Assembly (NCBI RefSeq): GCF_003752365.1
Contig: NZ_RJUO01000004.1
Location: 529,193 to 593,192 of the forward strand
DNA length: 64,000 bases
Source: Frondihabitans sp. PhB188
GTDB lineage: Bacteria; Actinomycetota; Actinomycetes; Actinomycetales; Microbacteriaceae
Direction: 5' to 3'
Shown here: in pieces, positions 9,747 to 18,871 of the stretch
How positions within the stretch are numbered: the stretch's first letter is position 1
How the letters are laid out: each line of letters begins with the position of its first letter
Made by a program: the position numbers and the translations under genes
Notes under the pieces: model-generated
Database searches by the model: none
Seen by the model: only the letters and a program-made list of their open reading frames with translations
What the model was told of the DNA's origin: nothing

Positions 9747-10705
9747 CAGTTGGCTCCCGAGAAGGCCTTGCGGCGGTTGACGATGAATCGCGCGGCCATG
9801 TTGACCAGCAGCGTGATGACGAAGAGGACGAGGCCGGACGCGATGAGCGTGTTCAGGGCGACGCCCTGGGCCTCGGGGAACTGCGTCGCGATGTTCGCCG
9901 CGATGGTGTTCGGGTTCTGGCTCGTCAGCAGGAAGACGTTGATCACCGTCGCCGGCGACAGGACGATGGCGATGGCGAGGGTCTCGCCGAGCGCGCGACC
10001 GAGGCCGAGCATGATGCCCGACACCATGCCGGAGCGGGCGAACGGCAGGACGGCCATCTGGATCATCTCCCAGCGCGTCGCGCCGAGGGCCAGAGCGGCC
10101 TCTTCGTGGAGGCGCGGGGCCTGGAGGAAGATCTCGCGCATGACCGCGGTCATGATCGGCAGGATCATCACGGCCAGCACGATGGCGGCGGTGAGGATCG
10201 TCTTGCCGGTGCCCGACACCGGACCCTGGAAGAGCGGGATCCAGCCCAGTGTGTTGACCAGTGTCGTGTAGAACGGCTGGATGAACTTGGCCAGGACGAG
10301 CACGCCCCAGAGGCCGAACACGACGGAGGGGACGGCCGCCAGGAGGTCGATGATGTAGCCGAGCAGCTGGCTGATCCGGCGCGGCGCGTAGTGCGAGATG
10401 AAGAGCGCGATGCCGATCGAGAGCGGGGTCGCGATGATGAGCGCGAGCAGGGCCGCCCAGACGGTGCCGAAGACCAGCGGGCCGACGTAGACCCAGAAGT
10501 TGGCCGCGTCGTTCGGGATCTGGCCCGGCTTCGCCGTCAGCGCCGGGAGGCTCTGGACGATCAGGAAGACAGCGGTCGCAGCCAGCACGACCAGGATCAG
10601 GGAGCCGGACAGCACGGTCGCGAGCGAGAACACCCGGTCGCCGATCCGGATGACCGCCTTCGGGGGAGTGGCGGTCTTCGTGGGGCTTTCCGCGGAAGCG
10701 GTCAT
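9746..10705 (-). CDS. pstC: phosphate ABC transporter permease PstC
   Basis: Partner membrane subunit to PstA. The 319-residue product has about six transmembrane helices and the EAA loop region EEAALALGATRWEMIQMAVL. I use the ATG at 10705, which has an AGGA ribosome site about 10 nt upstream; the ATG at 10738 has none. It overlaps pstA by one base and lies 144 bp after pstS, behind a strong hairpin. Confidence 0.94.
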   Translation of the reverse strand: MTASAESPTKTATPPKAVIRIGDRVFSLATVLSGSLILVVLAATAVFLIVQSLPALTAKPGQIPNDAANFWVYVGPLVFGTVWAALLALIIATPLSIGIALFISHYAPRRISQLLGYIIDLLAAVPSVVFGLWGVLVLAKFIQPFYTTLVNTLGWIPLFQGPVSGTGKTILTAAIVLAVMILPIMTAVMREIFLQAPRLHEEAALALGATRWEMIQMAVLPFARSGMVSGIMLGLGRALGETLAIAIVLSPATVINVFLLTSQNPNTIAANIATQFPEAQGVALNTLIASGLVLFVITLLVNMAARFIVNRRKAFSGAN

Positions 10706-10788
10706 GAAGTGAAATCCTGCTCTGGCCGGGGGCCGCATGACTGTCGGGTGGTGAAGCGCGTTGGGCGAATGCCAGGTGAATCAGAGGA

Positions 10789-10825
10789 GGTCCGGGTCGC
10801 AGCCGCGGGGGCCGCGACCCGGACC
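10789..10825 (-). terminator. pstS-pstC intercistronic hairpin (attenuator)
   Basis: A perfect 12-bp stem (GGTCCGGGTCGC, 10789-10800, with 10814-10825) encloses a 13-nt loop. There is no U-run on the pst strand. Its position just after pstS suggests partial termination or mRNA end protection, giving more binding protein than permease, as is common in binding-protein operons. Confidence 0.7.
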
Positions 10826-10849
10826 AGGTGATGCTGGGTGGAGCGGGTG

Positions 10850-11947
10850 CTACTTGATCGTCGCAGCGGCGGTCGCGACCTTGGCAGCGAGGTCGCTGTC
10901 GAGGGGAGCGGAACCGGCTTGAGCAGCGGCGGCCTTCTGGCCGGCGTCGCTCGCGGCGTAGGTGGCGTAGGCCTTGACCAGGTCGCCCTTGGCACTGTCC
11001 TTGTACGTGTCGCAGGCGATCATGTACGAGACCAGGACCATCGGCCAGTCGCCCGAGTCCGTGAGGGTGCGGTCGATGTTGATGGCGAGGTCGTTGTCGG
11101 CGCGGCCCTCGACGAGCGGCGACTTCGCGACGACAGCGGCAGCACCGTCGGCGCTGATCTTGGTGGCGGTGCCACCGACAACGAGCTGCGACACCGAGAG
11201 GCCGGTTGCGGCCGACTCGTCGATGTAGGTGATCGAGTTCTTCGAGTTCTTCGTGGCGTCGGCGACACCCGAGGTGCCCTTGGCCGCGTCACCCACCGAG
11301 TAGGGGAAGGTCTGCGAAGCGGGCTTCGTCCAGACCGACTTCGCCTCGGCGGCGAGGTACTCGGTGAAGTTCTGCGTGGTGCCCGAGTCGTCGGAGCGGT
11401 GCACGACCGTGATGGAGGCACTGGGCAGCGTCGCGTCGGGGTTCAGCTTGGTGATCGCCGAGTCGTTCCACTTGGTGATCTTGCCGCTGAAGATGCCGGC
11501 GATGGTGTCGGCGTCGAGGATCAGGTCCTTGAGGCCGTCGACGTTGTACGCGACGGCGATCGGGGAGATGTAGACGGGGAGGTCGATGGCCTTCGAGTCG
11601 GCTGCGCAGCCGGCGAAGGTCGACTTGATCTCGTCGTCCGAGAGAGCGGCGTCGGAGCCGGCGAAGTCGGCGGCACCCGAGATGAAGCTGGTGCGCCCGG
11701 CGCCGGAGCCCTGCGGGTCGTAGTTGACGGTGACGCCGGTTCCGTTGGCCTCCTGGAAGCCTGCGGCCCAGGTGGTCTCGGCGACGCCCTGGGCGGACGA
11801 GCCGATGCCGTTGATGGTGCCGGACAGGCTGGTTCCGCCGCTCGACGAGCTGCCGGGGGCGGCATCCTCGTTCGAAGCGCAGGAGGAGAGCGCGATGGTG
11901 CCGACGAGGGCGATGGCGGCAATGCTGCCAACTCGCTTGATGTTCAC
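10850..11947 (-). CDS. pstS: phosphate-binding lipoprotein PstS
   Basis: Extracellular lipid-anchored phosphate receptor that delivers phosphate to PstCA. The 365-residue product has a signal peptide ending in the lipobox LSSC (about residues 20-23), then a PstS fold with family stretches such as GIGSSAQGVAETTW and HRSDDSGTTQNFTEYL. The GTG at 11947, with a GGAAAGGAAA ribosome site, is preferred to the longer reading from 11998. It is the first gene of the operon, behind a promoter with a two-repeat PHO box. Confidence 0.95.
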   Translation of the reverse strand: MNIKRVGSIAAIALVGTIALSSCASNEDAAPGSSSSGGTSLSGTINGIGSSAQGVAETTWAAGFQEANGTGVTVNYDPQGSGAGRTSFISGAADFAGSDAALSDDEIKSTFAGCAADSKAIDLPVYISPIAVAYNVDGLKDLILDADTIAGIFSGKITKWNDSAITKLNPDATLPSASITVVHRSDDSGTTQNFTEYLAAEAKSVWTKPASQTFPYSVGDAAKGTSGVADATKNSKNSITYIDESAATGLSVSQLVVGGTATKISADGAAAVVAKSPLVEGRADNDLAINIDRTLTDSGDWPMVLVSYMIACDTYKDSAKGDLVKAYATYAASDAGQKAAAAQAGSAPLDSDLAAKVATAAATIK

Positions 11948-12056
11948 AGATTTCCTTTCGGGGAAGTCGTGTCGTGATGCTGGACCTGCTCGTCGCATCG
12001 CAGTGCCTCAGGCGCTGGACCTCGTCGAGCATCGGGCCGGTGCTGACCCGCGAGCG

Positions 12057-12111
12057 AGGCTACGTTTGCGCGTTAACGACGTTCGTCCGATTGGGTGAAC
12101 GGAAGGTTAAC
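12057..12111 (-). promoter_or_regulatory. pstS promoter with PHO box
   Basis: On the minus strand two 11-bp direct repeats, GTTAACCTTCC (12101-12111) and GTTCACCCAAT (12090-12100), lie in tandem. This matches the actinobacterial PhoP/RegX3 box of 11-bp GTTCACC repeats. A -10 hexamer TAGCCT follows at 12057-12062, with no good -35, as expected for an activator-dependent promoter. The regulator is probably the response regulator at 41107. From 12112 to 12240 there is no gene; a dispersed-motif copy lies at 12217-12230. Confidence 0.75.
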
Positions 12112-12216
12112 GCCGGGGGAACAAGCGCCGGGCATCGCGGCTTCGAGGCCGCCGCGGAGTAATGAGCCGTTCACGGTCCGCCTCGTCGCGATGAGCGCGG
12201 GCGCGGGGCCCGAATC

Positions 12217-12230
12217 GGGCGCAGGAACTC
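12217..12230 (+). repeat. dispersed motif GGGCGCAGGAACTC
   Basis: An exact intergenic copy of the motif that recurs across the window. It lies 10 bp beyond the 3' end of the NUDIX gene. Confidence 0.7.
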
Positions 12231-12240
12231 GGGGTGGTCG

Positions 12241-13218
12241 CTAGACGGTCGGACCGTGCGTCTCGACGGCGACCAGCGTGCCGTCCGAGTGCGCGACGTG
12301 AAGCACGGTGTAGTCGGCCAGCCCCAGCGACGCGTACTGCCTCAGATCGAGGCGGTGGCCGCCGCGCGTCTGCGACGCCACCTGGCGGATGATCTCGGGC
12401 AGCACGGGTCCGTGGCTGCAGAGCACGGCGTCGACCTGCTTCTTGAGCCGCTTCTTCACAGCGCCGGCGATGTCATCGGTGCCGGACTCGTAGGCGTCCT
12501 GGCTGATCGCATCACTGTCCTTCACGCCGACGCGCGTCGCCGTCGACAGGGGCTCGACCGTCGCGAGGCACCGGGCGGCCGTGCTGCTGACGATCTTCCG
12601 GGGGCGCCAGGCCGCGATACCGGGCGCGACGCTCCTGGCCTGTTTGCGGCCGGCGGGAAGCAGAGGCCGCGTCGAGTCGCTCCCGGCCCATTCGCCGGGC
12701 GAGATGGCCTTGGCGTGGCGAAGGGCGACGATGGCGAACGTCCTGGCCTGGTCGGCAGCGACGCGGTCGGCGAAGCGATCGAGGATCTCGGCGTCGCGCT
12801 CGTAGGTGAGCTGGTGGCGGGCCTTGGCGATCGGGACCCACTCGATCCGTGCCACCTCGTCGTTCGGTGCGAAGACGCCGGCGGCGGCATGCTGCTCGTC
12901 GGTCACCTCGGCCGCCCAGTAGTGGACGACCTTGTCGCGCCCTCCGGGCAGCAGGTACTCGGCTGTGCCGAGGGGGGCGCCGAGGCCGACGCGGTAGCCC
13001 GTCTCTTCGGCGATCTCGCGCACGGCGGCTTGCGGGGTGGACTCGCCGGGATCGACCTTGCCCTTCGGGAAGGAGACGTCGTGGCGGTGGTCGCGGTGGA
13101 TCAGCAGCACCCGGACCTTGCCCTCCACCATGCGCCAGCACACGGCTCCCGCGGCGACGACGGTGGTCGCCGAGGAGTGCGCGCCGGGGTGGACCGTCGA
13201 AGCGTCTCGCATGCTCAC
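12241..13218 (-). CDS. MutT1-like NUDIX hydrolase / histidine phosphatase
   Basis: A two-domain enzyme expected to hydrolyse oxidised nucleotides or diadenosine polyphosphates and then dephosphorylate the product (role by homology to mycobacterial MutT1). The N-terminal half has the NUDIX box, with [16 protein letters not shown] and the FPKGKV lead-in (about 50-75). The C-terminal half begins with the phosphatase motif LRHAKA. The GTG start overlaps the ppk stop (GTGA); a second start (ATG 13212) is two codons in. Overlap with ppk suggests a shared phosphate or polyphosphate role. Confidence 0.87.
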   Translation of the reverse strand: MSMRDASTVHPGAHSSATTVVAAGAVCWRMVEGKVRVLLIHRDHRHDVSFPKGKVDPGESTPQAAVREIAEETGYRVGLGAPLGTAEYLLPGGRDKVVHYWAAEVTDEQHAAAGVFAPNDEVARIEWVPIAKARHQLTYERDAEILDRFADRVAADQARTFAIVALRHAKAISPGEWAGSDSTRPLLPAGRKQARSVAPGIAAWRPRKIVSSTAARCLATVEPLSTATRVGVKDSDAISQDAYESGTDDIAGAVKKRLKKQVDAVLCSHGPVLPEIIRQVASQTRGGHRLDLRQYASLGLADYTVLHVAHSDGTLVAVETHGPTV

Positions 13219-15389
13219 CGGGCGGAGCGCCTTCTCTTGCTGATCTGCCGCATGAGGCCGTCTTGCATGTCGGAGAGGATCTGGCCGTCGTCACCGCGCG
13301 CGTGCCTGGTCCACTCGCCGTCCGGCGTGAGGTGCCAGGAGGTGGTCTCGGGCGACATGGCGAGGTCGAAGAGCGCGGAGATCTCGGCCAGGTGGTCGTC
13401 CTGTACGAGGCGGACCAGGACCTCGACGCGACGGTCGAGGTTGCGATGCATCATGTCGGCGCTGCCGATGTAGACCTGGGGGTCGCCCTCGTTGTGGAAC
13501 CAGAACAGGCGGGAGTGCTCGAGGTAGCGGCCCAGGATGGAGCGGACGCGGATGTTCTCGCTGAGACCGGGGATGCCCGCCTTCAGCGCGCAGATGCCGC
13601 GCACCCAGATGTCGATCGGCACCCCGGCGTTGCTCGCGTGGTAAAGCGCGTCGATGATCTCCTCGTCGACCATCGAGTTGATCTTGATGCGGATGCCCGA
13701 GGGCTTGCCCGCGGCGGCGTTCTCGGCCTCGACGGCGATGCGCTTGATGAGCCCCTTGCGCAGGTGGAGCGGTGCGACGAGGAGGCGCTTGAACTTCTTC
13801 TCGATCGCGTAGCCCGACAGCTCGTTGAACAGGCGCGTGACGTCTTTGCCGACCTGATCGTCGGCGGTGAAGAGGCCGAGGTCTTCGTAGATGCGGCTCG
13901 TCTTGGGGTTGTAGTTGCCCGTGCCGATGTGCGTGTAGTGACGCAGCCGGCCGTCTTTCTCCTGGCGGATGACGAGGGCGAGCTTGCAGTGCGTCTTCAG
14001 GCCGACGAGTCCGTAGACGACGTGGACGCCGGCCTTCTCGAGCTTGCGGGCCCAGGTGATGTTGTTCTGCTCGTCGAAGCGGGCCTTGATCTCGACCAGG
14101 GCCAGCACCTGCTTGCCGGCCTCGGCGGCGTCGATGAGCGCCTCGATGATCGGGCTGTCACCCGACGTCCGGTAGAGCGTCTGCTTGATGGCGAGCACGT
14201 TGGGGTCGGCGGCGGCCTGCTCCAGGAAGGCCTGGACGCTCGTCGCGAAGGACTCGTAGGGGTGGTGCACCAGCACGTCGCGTCGGCCGATGCTCGCGAA
14301 GATGTCGGGCTTCATGTTGGGCTCGGTCGGGAGCAGCTGGACGGCAGTGGTCGGCAGGTGCTTGGCGAAGTGGAGCTCGGGGTTCGTGATCTTGGCGATC
14401 TCGAACAGACCGGCGAGGTCGAGCGGCGCCGGGAGGCGGTAGACCTCCTGGTCGGTGATGTCGAGCTCGCGGACGAGGAGCTCGAGCGTCACGGGATCCA
14501 TGTCTTCAGTGATCTCGAGACGGATCGGCGGACCGAAACGACGGCGCAGGAGCTCTTTCTCGAGGGCCTGGATGAGGTTCTCGGACTCGTCCTCGTCGAT
14601 CTCGACGTCTTCGTTTCGCGTGACGCGGAAGACGTGGTGCTCGATGATCTCCATGCCCGGGAAGAGGTCTTGGAGGTGGTTCGCGATGAGGTCTTCGAGG
14701 GGGATGAACCGCAGGCGGCCGCTCGAGTCGTCGGGGAGCTGCACGAACCGCGGGAGCACCTGGGGCACCTTGAGGCGCGCGAACTCCTGCTTCTCGTTCT
14801 TCGGGTTGCGGACGCGAACAGCGAGGTTCAGCGACAGGCCGGAGATGTAGGGGAAGGGGTGCGCCGGGTCGACCGCGAGCGGCATGAGCACGGGGAAGAT
14901 CTGGTTCGAGAACACGTCGTGCATGGTCGCGCGGTCGGCCTCGGCGAGGTCGGACCACATCTCGACATGAATGCCGGCGGTGTCGAGGTCGGGCTTGATG
15001 GAGTCCTGGAAGGCCGCCGCGTGCCGGGCCTGCAGGGCGTACGCCTTGCGGTTGATCGAGGCCAGGACGTCTTTCGGGGCCGTGCCGATGTTGGTGGGCA
15101 CCGCGAGGCCGGTCGAGATGCGGCGCTTGAGACCGGCGACGCGCACCATGAAGAACTCGTCGAGGTTGCTGGCGAAGATGGCGGCGAAGTTGGCCCGCTC
15201 GAGAAGCGGCGTCGTGGGGTCTTCGGCGAGCTCCAGAACGCGCTGGTTGAACGCCAGCCAGCTGATCTCGCGGTCGAGGAAGCGGTCGGTGGGCAGGGTG
15301 CCATCGCCGTCGAACGAGACGATGTCGTCGAAATCGTCCATGAGGTCGTTGCTCACGGCTGCGCCGTCAACGTAGGGTTCGCTGTCCAT
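13215..15389 (-). CDS. ppk1: polyphosphate kinase 1
   Basis: Membrane-associated enzyme that reversibly polymerises the gamma-phosphate of ATP into polyphosphate. The 724-residue length is normal. Recognisable stretches are [16 protein letters not shown] and [15 protein letters not shown] near the N-terminus (about 40-85), HHPYESF mid-protein, and the nucleotide/phospho-histidine region [18 protein letters not shown]. Its ATG lies 6 nt after a -10-like CAGGAT, so its mRNA is probably leaderless. It overlaps the downstream NUDIX gene by 4 bp. Confidence 0.95.
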   Translation of the reverse strand: MDSEPYVDGAAVSNDLMDDFDDIVSFDGDGTLPTDRFLDREISWLAFNQRVLELAEDPTTPLLERANFAAIFASNLDEFFMVRVAGLKRRISTGLAVPTNIGTAPKDVLASINRKAYALQARHAAAFQDSIKPDLDTAGIHVEMWSDLAEADRATMHDVFSNQIFPVLMPLAVDPAHPFPYISGLSLNLAVRVRNPKNEKQEFARLKVPQVLPRFVQLPDDSSGRLRFIPLEDLIANHLQDLFPGMEIIEHHVFRVTRNEDVEIDEDESENLIQALEKELLRRRFGPPIRLEITEDMDPVTLELLVRELDITDQEVYRLPAPLDLAGLFEIAKITNPELHFAKHLPTTAVQLLPTEPNMKPDIFASIGRRDVLVHHPYESFATSVQAFLEQAAADPNVLAIKQTLYRTSGDSPIIEALIDAAEAGKQVLALVEIKARFDEQNNITWARKLEKAGVHVVYGLVGLKTHCKLALVIRQEKDGRLRHYTHIGTGNYNPKTSRIYEDLGLFTADDQVGKDVTRLFNELSGYAIEKKFKRLLVAPLHLRKGLIKRIAVEAENAAAGKPSGIRIKINSMVDEEIIDALYHASNAGVPIDIWVRGICALKAGIPGLSENIRVRSILGRYLEHSRLFWFHNEGDPQVYIGSADMMHRNLDRRVEVLVRLVQDDHLAEISALFDLAMSPETTSWHLTPDGEWTRHARGDDGQILSDMQDGLMRQISKRRRSAR

Positions 15390-15395
15390 TGCTCA

Positions 15396-15449
15396 ATCCT
15401 GCCACCCGCCGGTGCCCGACCGTGCGGCCGAGCGTGAACTGTTCGTAAC
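15396..15449 (-). promoter_or_regulatory. ppk promoter with PHO-like repeats
   Basis: On the minus strand CAGGAT (15396-15401) lies 6 nt before the ppk ATG. Upstream are GTTACGAACA (15440-15449) and GTTCACGCTCG (15429-15439), resembling a PHO box but with 10-bp rather than 11-bp spacing. Control by the phosphate regulator is therefore plausible but less secure than at pstS. Confidence 0.45.
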
Positions 15450-15519
15450 TCCGGCCGCATTGCGGTGGAATCCGTGTGTGATGTATTAATGAATGGCCGC
15501 AGGGGGATTGAGAGGGGTT

Positions 15520-16149
15520 GTGAAGAGCAGGATCGTTGCCGGACTCGCGGTTGTCGGGCTTCTCGTCGGGGCGAATGCGCTGCCGGCCTCTGCCGCTGAT
15601 GGGGAGCCGAGGAGTGGGCGCGCCACAGAAGTGGATTCGGCTTGCAAGCAGGCCGTGGTCGAGGTGGGGGGATCGATGACGGAGGTCGCGAGCGTCTGCT
15701 CCGTCGTGACGGAGTCGACGTCTGGCCCCACGATCGTCGTCGATGCGTCCGAGCTCGACGACGTCGTGGTCGACGCGGACCAGACTGGCTTCGCTCGCGC
15801 CGTCAAAGCCGGCACGGTCCGCTCGAAGGCGTGGAGTCAGACGAAGTACGGCGGGACGTACAAGGAGATTCACAAGGGCACGTTCTACTACGACGGTGCG
15901 AGGGCCTGGTCGAAGGAGCAGACGTACCGAGGCAAGAAAGGATCGCACTCCTGCGGTGTCGCCGGCAGCTGGGGCTTCGGGGTGAACGTTGCTACGGTCG
16001 CCTGCACTCAGCCGCGTTCCGGCGCGAACGTCGTGAACCGCGAGACCTACAAGGTGCAGGCGGTGGCGAACGGCAGTCCGATCAACTGGACGCTGGCGAT
16101 GTCCATGATGCTGAAGGCCAACGGAACGATGACGAGCCGTGCGTCCTGA
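15520..16149 (+). CDS. secreted protein of unknown function
   Basis: A 209-residue protein with a clear Sec signal peptide (basic start, hydrophobic core IVAGLAVVGLLVGANAL, cleavage near ASA-AD). The mature part has a weak hint of a secreted surface protein (GGTYKEIHKGTFYYDG, then QTYRGKKGSHSCGVAGSWGF) with several cysteines. I do not recognise the family. The GTG at 15520 gives a compact signal peptide and follows GAGAGGGG; an ATG at 15493 is possible. It overlaps the next gene by 11 bp. Its base composition is a little lower in GC than the neighbours. Confidence 0.7.
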   Translation: MKSRIVAGLAVVGLLVGANALPASAADGEPRSGRATEVDSACKQAVVEVGGSMTEVASVCSVVTESTSGPTIVVDASELDDVVVDADQTGFARAVKAGTVRSKAWSQTKYGGTYKEIHKGTFYYDGARAWSKEQTYRGKKGSHSCGVAGSWGFGVNVATVACTQPRSGANVVNRETYKVQAVANGSPINWTLAMSMMLKANGTMTSRAS

Positions 16150-16417
16150 GGCAGTGCCGGTCGGGAAGGTCGCCGTGGACGGTCGTGCGGTGGCCCTATT
16201 CGTTCTGGGAATCATCGTCTTTGGCGCCATCGTCCCGGGCGGGGGTCTTCTGGTCGCGCTCGCCGCGCGCTTCACGACTGTGCGTCAGTCGAAGCGCGCG
16301 ATGGTGATGCTCTGGGTGGTTGCCGGAGTCATCACGGCCATTCCGGTCATCACGATGATCAGCTTCGCGTTTCCACCCGTAGCAACCGTCGGCCCGGAGG
16401 TCGTGGTCAGTGATTGA
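16139..16417 (+). CDS. small membrane protein of unknown function
   Basis: A 92-residue protein with two hydrophobic segments (AVALFVLGIIVFGAIVPGGG, and MLWVVAGVITAIPVITMI) separated by a basic loop. The GTG start overlaps the secreted-protein gene and the end overlaps the next gene by 8 bp, so the three are probably one transcript with coupled translation. No family is recognised. Confidence 0.55.
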   Translation: MRPEAVPVGKVAVDGRAVALFVLGIIVFGAIVPGGGLLVALAARFTTVRQSKRAMVMLWVVAGVITAIPVITMISFAFPPVATVGPEVVVSD

Positions 16418-16814
16418 CATAGGTCTCGCCGATCGGCTCCCCGACTGGGAAACGGGTGGCCCTTCGTCCCGACGCATGTCTCCCAGAATCGATCGCGTCT
16501 TCGTTGTCGTCTGCGCTCTCCTGATCGCGATCGGAGTCGTGGTGGTCGTCGGCATGGTGCTGGCAGCGGTCGCCTTCGCGAACGGCACGAGCATCGGCAT
16601 CCCGCTCGTCGCGACCTTCGATGGCGTTCGAGATGTCAGCGCGACGCCCACGGTCACCATCACCGGATCGGGGGTCGCCGTCGGCGTGGTGGCGATCGTC
16701 CTTGCTCTTCCGCTCGGGATCGTCGCCCTGCAGTACCCCGACGAAGTGCCGGGGCGGGCGGGCGGCGAGGTCAGCGGGCGAGGGAGTACTGCACGTCGAT
16801 CGCGTGGTCGGTGA
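16410..16814 (+). CDS. membrane protein of unknown function
   Basis: A 134-residue protein with two hydrophobic helices (VFVVVCALLIAIGVVVVVG and AVGVVAIVLALPLGIVAL) around an extracellular loop. The last 20 or so residues are Arg/Gly-rich and are encoded antisense to the end of mshD. The natural stop may therefore have been lost, with the frame reading into the neighbour. Third gene of the 15520-16814 cluster. No family is recognised. Confidence 0.5.
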   Translation: MIDIGLADRLPDWETGGPSSRRMSPRIDRVFVVVCALLIAIGVVVVVGMVLAAVAFANGTSIGIPLVATFDGVRDVSATPTVTITGSGVAVGVVAIVLALPLGIVALQYPDEVPGRAGGEVSGRGSTARRSRGR

Positions 16815-17652
16815 AGCCGCGGGTCGCGTAGAGGCCGAGGGCCGCGTCGTTGTCGCCCTCGACGTAGAGGGACGCGGTCGCGACGCCGCGCGCCGCCAGG
16901 CGTGCCAGGCCGGCGTCGACCACTGCTCCTCCGAGGTGCTCGCCCTGGTGATCCGGGGAGACGCCCACGGCATAGAACTCGCCGATGGGCGCAGCGAACT
17001 CGCCGATGTGCGCAGCGAACTCGCCGATGGGCGCAGCGAACTCGCCGACCGAGGCGTCCGGCTCCACCTTCAGCCAGGCGAACGCCACGAGCTCGTCGCT
17101 GAGCGAGAGGAGGAGGAAGTCGTCGGCGTCGAACCACTCCTCGGCCATTCGCGCATCGAGGTCGAGCTGCGTCAGGGAGCCCTGCTCGGGGTGCGAGGCG
17201 AACGCGCGGGCGTTGAGCTCGAGCCAGGCGGTGTCGTCGGCGCCGGGGCGGAACGCTCGGACGGTGGTGCCGCCAGGGAGTTCCTGCGCCGTGAATCCCG
17301 AAGGGACGGAGGCGCGCTGCTGGAGGAGCCGACGCGTGGGGGTGAACCCGAACCCCTCGGCGAGACGGCGCGCACCCGGGTGGTCGCCGTGCGCCCAGAC
17401 GGCGAGCGGGCCGGTGGTCGCGTCGAGCACGGAGTGGAGCAGGGAGGTTCCGAGGCCCCTGCCGCGCGCGGACGGACGCACGACGAGCTCGGCTTCGCCC
17501 GGGCGCAGGATCGCGGCGGCGTCGTCGCCGCCGATCACGCGGGCGTCGCCCGAGCGCGCCTCGACCAGTGCCTGGTCGGAGAAAGGAGGAGCGCCGTCCG
17601 CCGCCGCCGCCTCGGCGGCCAGCGTCGTCAGCGCACTATGAGGTGAGGACAT
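16771..17652 (-). CDS. mshD: mycothiol synthase
   Basis: Acetyltransferase that completes mycothiol, the actinobacterial low-molecular-weight thiol. The 293-residue product has two GNAT domains. The first has the acetyl-CoA loop [15 protein letters not shown]; the second has [20 protein letters not shown]. Between WLKVEPDAS and FYAVGV is an in-frame insertion, [21 protein letters not shown], encoded by three 21-bp tandem repeats (16975-17037). The start overlaps the upstream regulator gene by 17 bp; pairing of mshD with a GlnR-type gene is also seen in mycobacteria. Confidence 0.9.
   Translation of the reverse strand: MSSPHSALTTLAAEAAAADGAPPFSDQALVEARSGDARVIGGDDAAAILRPGEAELVVRPSARGRGLGTSLLHSVLDATTGPLAVWAHGDHPGARRLAEGFGFTPTRRLLQQRASVPSGFTAQELPGGTTVRAFRPGADDTAWLELNARAFASHPEQGSLTQLDLDARMAEEWFDADDFLLLSLSDELVAFAWLKVEPDASVGEFAAPIGEFAAHIGEFAAPIGEFYAVGVSPDHQGEHLGGAVVDAGLARLAARGVATASLYVEGDNDAALGLYATRGFTDHAIDVQYSLAR
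16975..17051. repeat. 21-bp in-frame tandem repeat inside mshD
   Basis: Three contiguous 21-bp units (16975-16995, 16996-17016, 17017-17037) and a partial fourth start GAACTCGCCGATG and encode GEFAA(P/H)I on the minus strand. The units differ by one base (G to T in unit 2). Confidence 0.95.
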
Positions 17653-18319
17653 CTCGCTGGTCGTCGTCGTAGACGTTGAAGCGATAGCCGACGTTTCGCA
17701 CGGTGCCGATCAGCGACTCGAGGTCGCCGAGCTTGGCGCGAAGGCGCCGAACGTGGACGTCGACGGTGCGGGTGCCGCCGAAGTAGTCGTAGCCCCACAC
17801 CTCGCTGAGCAGCTGCTCGCGCGTGAAGACCCGCGAGGGGTGCGTCGCGAAGAAGCGGAGGAGCTCGAACTCTTTGAAGGTGAGGTCGAGCGGGCGGCCG
17901 TGGACCTTGGCCGAGTAGCTGGCCTCGTCGATCACGACGCCGGAGGCCTGGATCTTGGAGCCCGACTGGCTCTGCGCGAGGCGGCCGGTGACGAGGCGGA
18001 TGCGCGCATCGACCTCGGCGGGGCCGGCCGACTCGAGGATGACGTCGTCGACGCCCCACTCGGAGTTGACGGCGGTGAGGCCGCCCTCGGTGAGCACCAG
18101 GACAAGGGGAACGGTGACGCCGGTGGTGCGAAGGATCTTGCAGAGCGCCTTGGCGCTGGAGAGGTCGGTGCGGGCGTCGACGAAGATGAGGTCGCTCGAC
18201 GGGGCGTTCACGAGGTGCGCGGGCTCTGCGGGGATCTGCCGGGTGCGGTGGCTGAGGAGAGCCAGCGCCGGAAGGACTTCAGACGTACCGGAAGAGGTCA
18301 GGACCAAGAGCTGCGCCAC
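17636..18319 (-). CDS. glnR: GlnR-like winged-helix response regulator
   Basis: An OmpR-type regulator; in actinobacteria GlnR controls nitrogen assimilation. The 227-residue product has a degenerate receiver domain ([19 protein letters not shown]) and a C-terminal winged helix ([20 protein letters not shown], then [19 protein letters not shown]). No histidine kinase lies beside it, which fits an orphan GlnR. The GTG start follows GGAGG. A -10-like TAGAAT lies upstream (18348-18353, minus strand). The gene symbol rests on the VDAR motif and adjacency to mshD. Confidence 0.78.
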   Translation of the reverse strand: MAQLLVLTSSGTSEVLPALALLSHRTRQIPAEPAHLVNAPSSDLIFVDARTDLSSAKALCKILRTTGVTVPLVLVLTEGGLTAVNSEWGVDDVILESAGPAEVDARIRLVTGRLAQSQSGSKIQASGVVIDEASYSAKVHGRPLDLTFKEFELLRFFATHPSRVFTREQLLSEVWGYDYFGGTRTVDVHVRRLRAKLGDLESLIGTVRNVGYRFNVYDDDQRDVLTS

Positions 18320-18424
18320 ACGACCTCCAGTAGATGTACTCTCGACGATTCTAAGTCACGCCGAACTTGCCCCCGATAACCCTAGTGGGTGCCCGCAAGG
18401 CTCGAGTGGGGGAGGATGGTGGTC

Positions 18425-18706
18425 GTGGAAACCATCTCGCGCCGCACCCGTCTCCGTCTCGCCACGACGATTCCGGTCTGGTGCGTCGCTCTCGCGGGGG
18501 CGATCGTGGTCGGTCTGACGGTCAAGGGCGACGGGTTCCTGACCTGGCTGCCTCTGGTGCTCGGGGCCTCGATCCTGGTGACATTCTGCCTGCAGCTGGC
18601 GACGCGGGAGAAGGACGGCCTCGTCGACCGCACGATGCTGAGCCTGAGCGGCAGTCTCGTGGTGCTGGGAATCGCAACCGGAGTCCTCGCTCTTCTCTCG
18701 CTCTGA
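18425..18706 (+). CDS. small conserved membrane protein
   Basis: A 93-residue protein with three hydrophobic helices (TIPVWCVALAGAIVVGLTV, WLPLVLGASILVTFCLQLA, MLSLSGSLVVLGIATGVLA). The start is uncertain: in-frame ATG 18416, GTG 18419 and GTG 18425 all follow GGGGGAGG (18408-18415), and I chose 18425 for its spacing. It diverges from the GlnR-like gene. No function can be inferred. Confidence 0.65.
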   Translation: METISRRTRLRLATTIPVWCVALAGAIVVGLTVKGDGFLTWLPLVLGASILVTFCLQLATREKDGLVDRTMLSLSGSLVVLGIATGVLALLSL

Positions 18707-18723
18707 CGGGGGTCGCGGGTAGC

Positions 18724-18849
18724 ATGGATGATATGGACTCGCTGCTTCCCCTCGAGATGTTCTACATCGGCCTGCTCGTACTGGCCTCCCTCTGCATCGC
18801 CTTCGTCGCGGTCACCGTTCTGGTCAAGCTGTTCAAAGGACAGCGCTAG
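18724..18849 (+). CDS. 41-residue membrane microprotein
   Basis: A short frame encodes MDDMDSLLPLEMF followed by one hydrophobic helix (IGLLVLASLCIAFVAVTVLV) and the basic end KLFKGQR. The acidic N-terminus, single helix and basic tail are typical of a single-pass small membrane protein. It lies between two genes of the same strand with tight spacing. I am fairly confident it is coding because of this composition and its operon position; the function is unknown. Confidence 0.6.
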   Translation: MDDMDSLLPLEMFYIGLLVLASLCIAFVAVTVLVKLFKGQR

Positions 18850-18871
18850 TGGCCCTTGAGATCGGCGCCGC

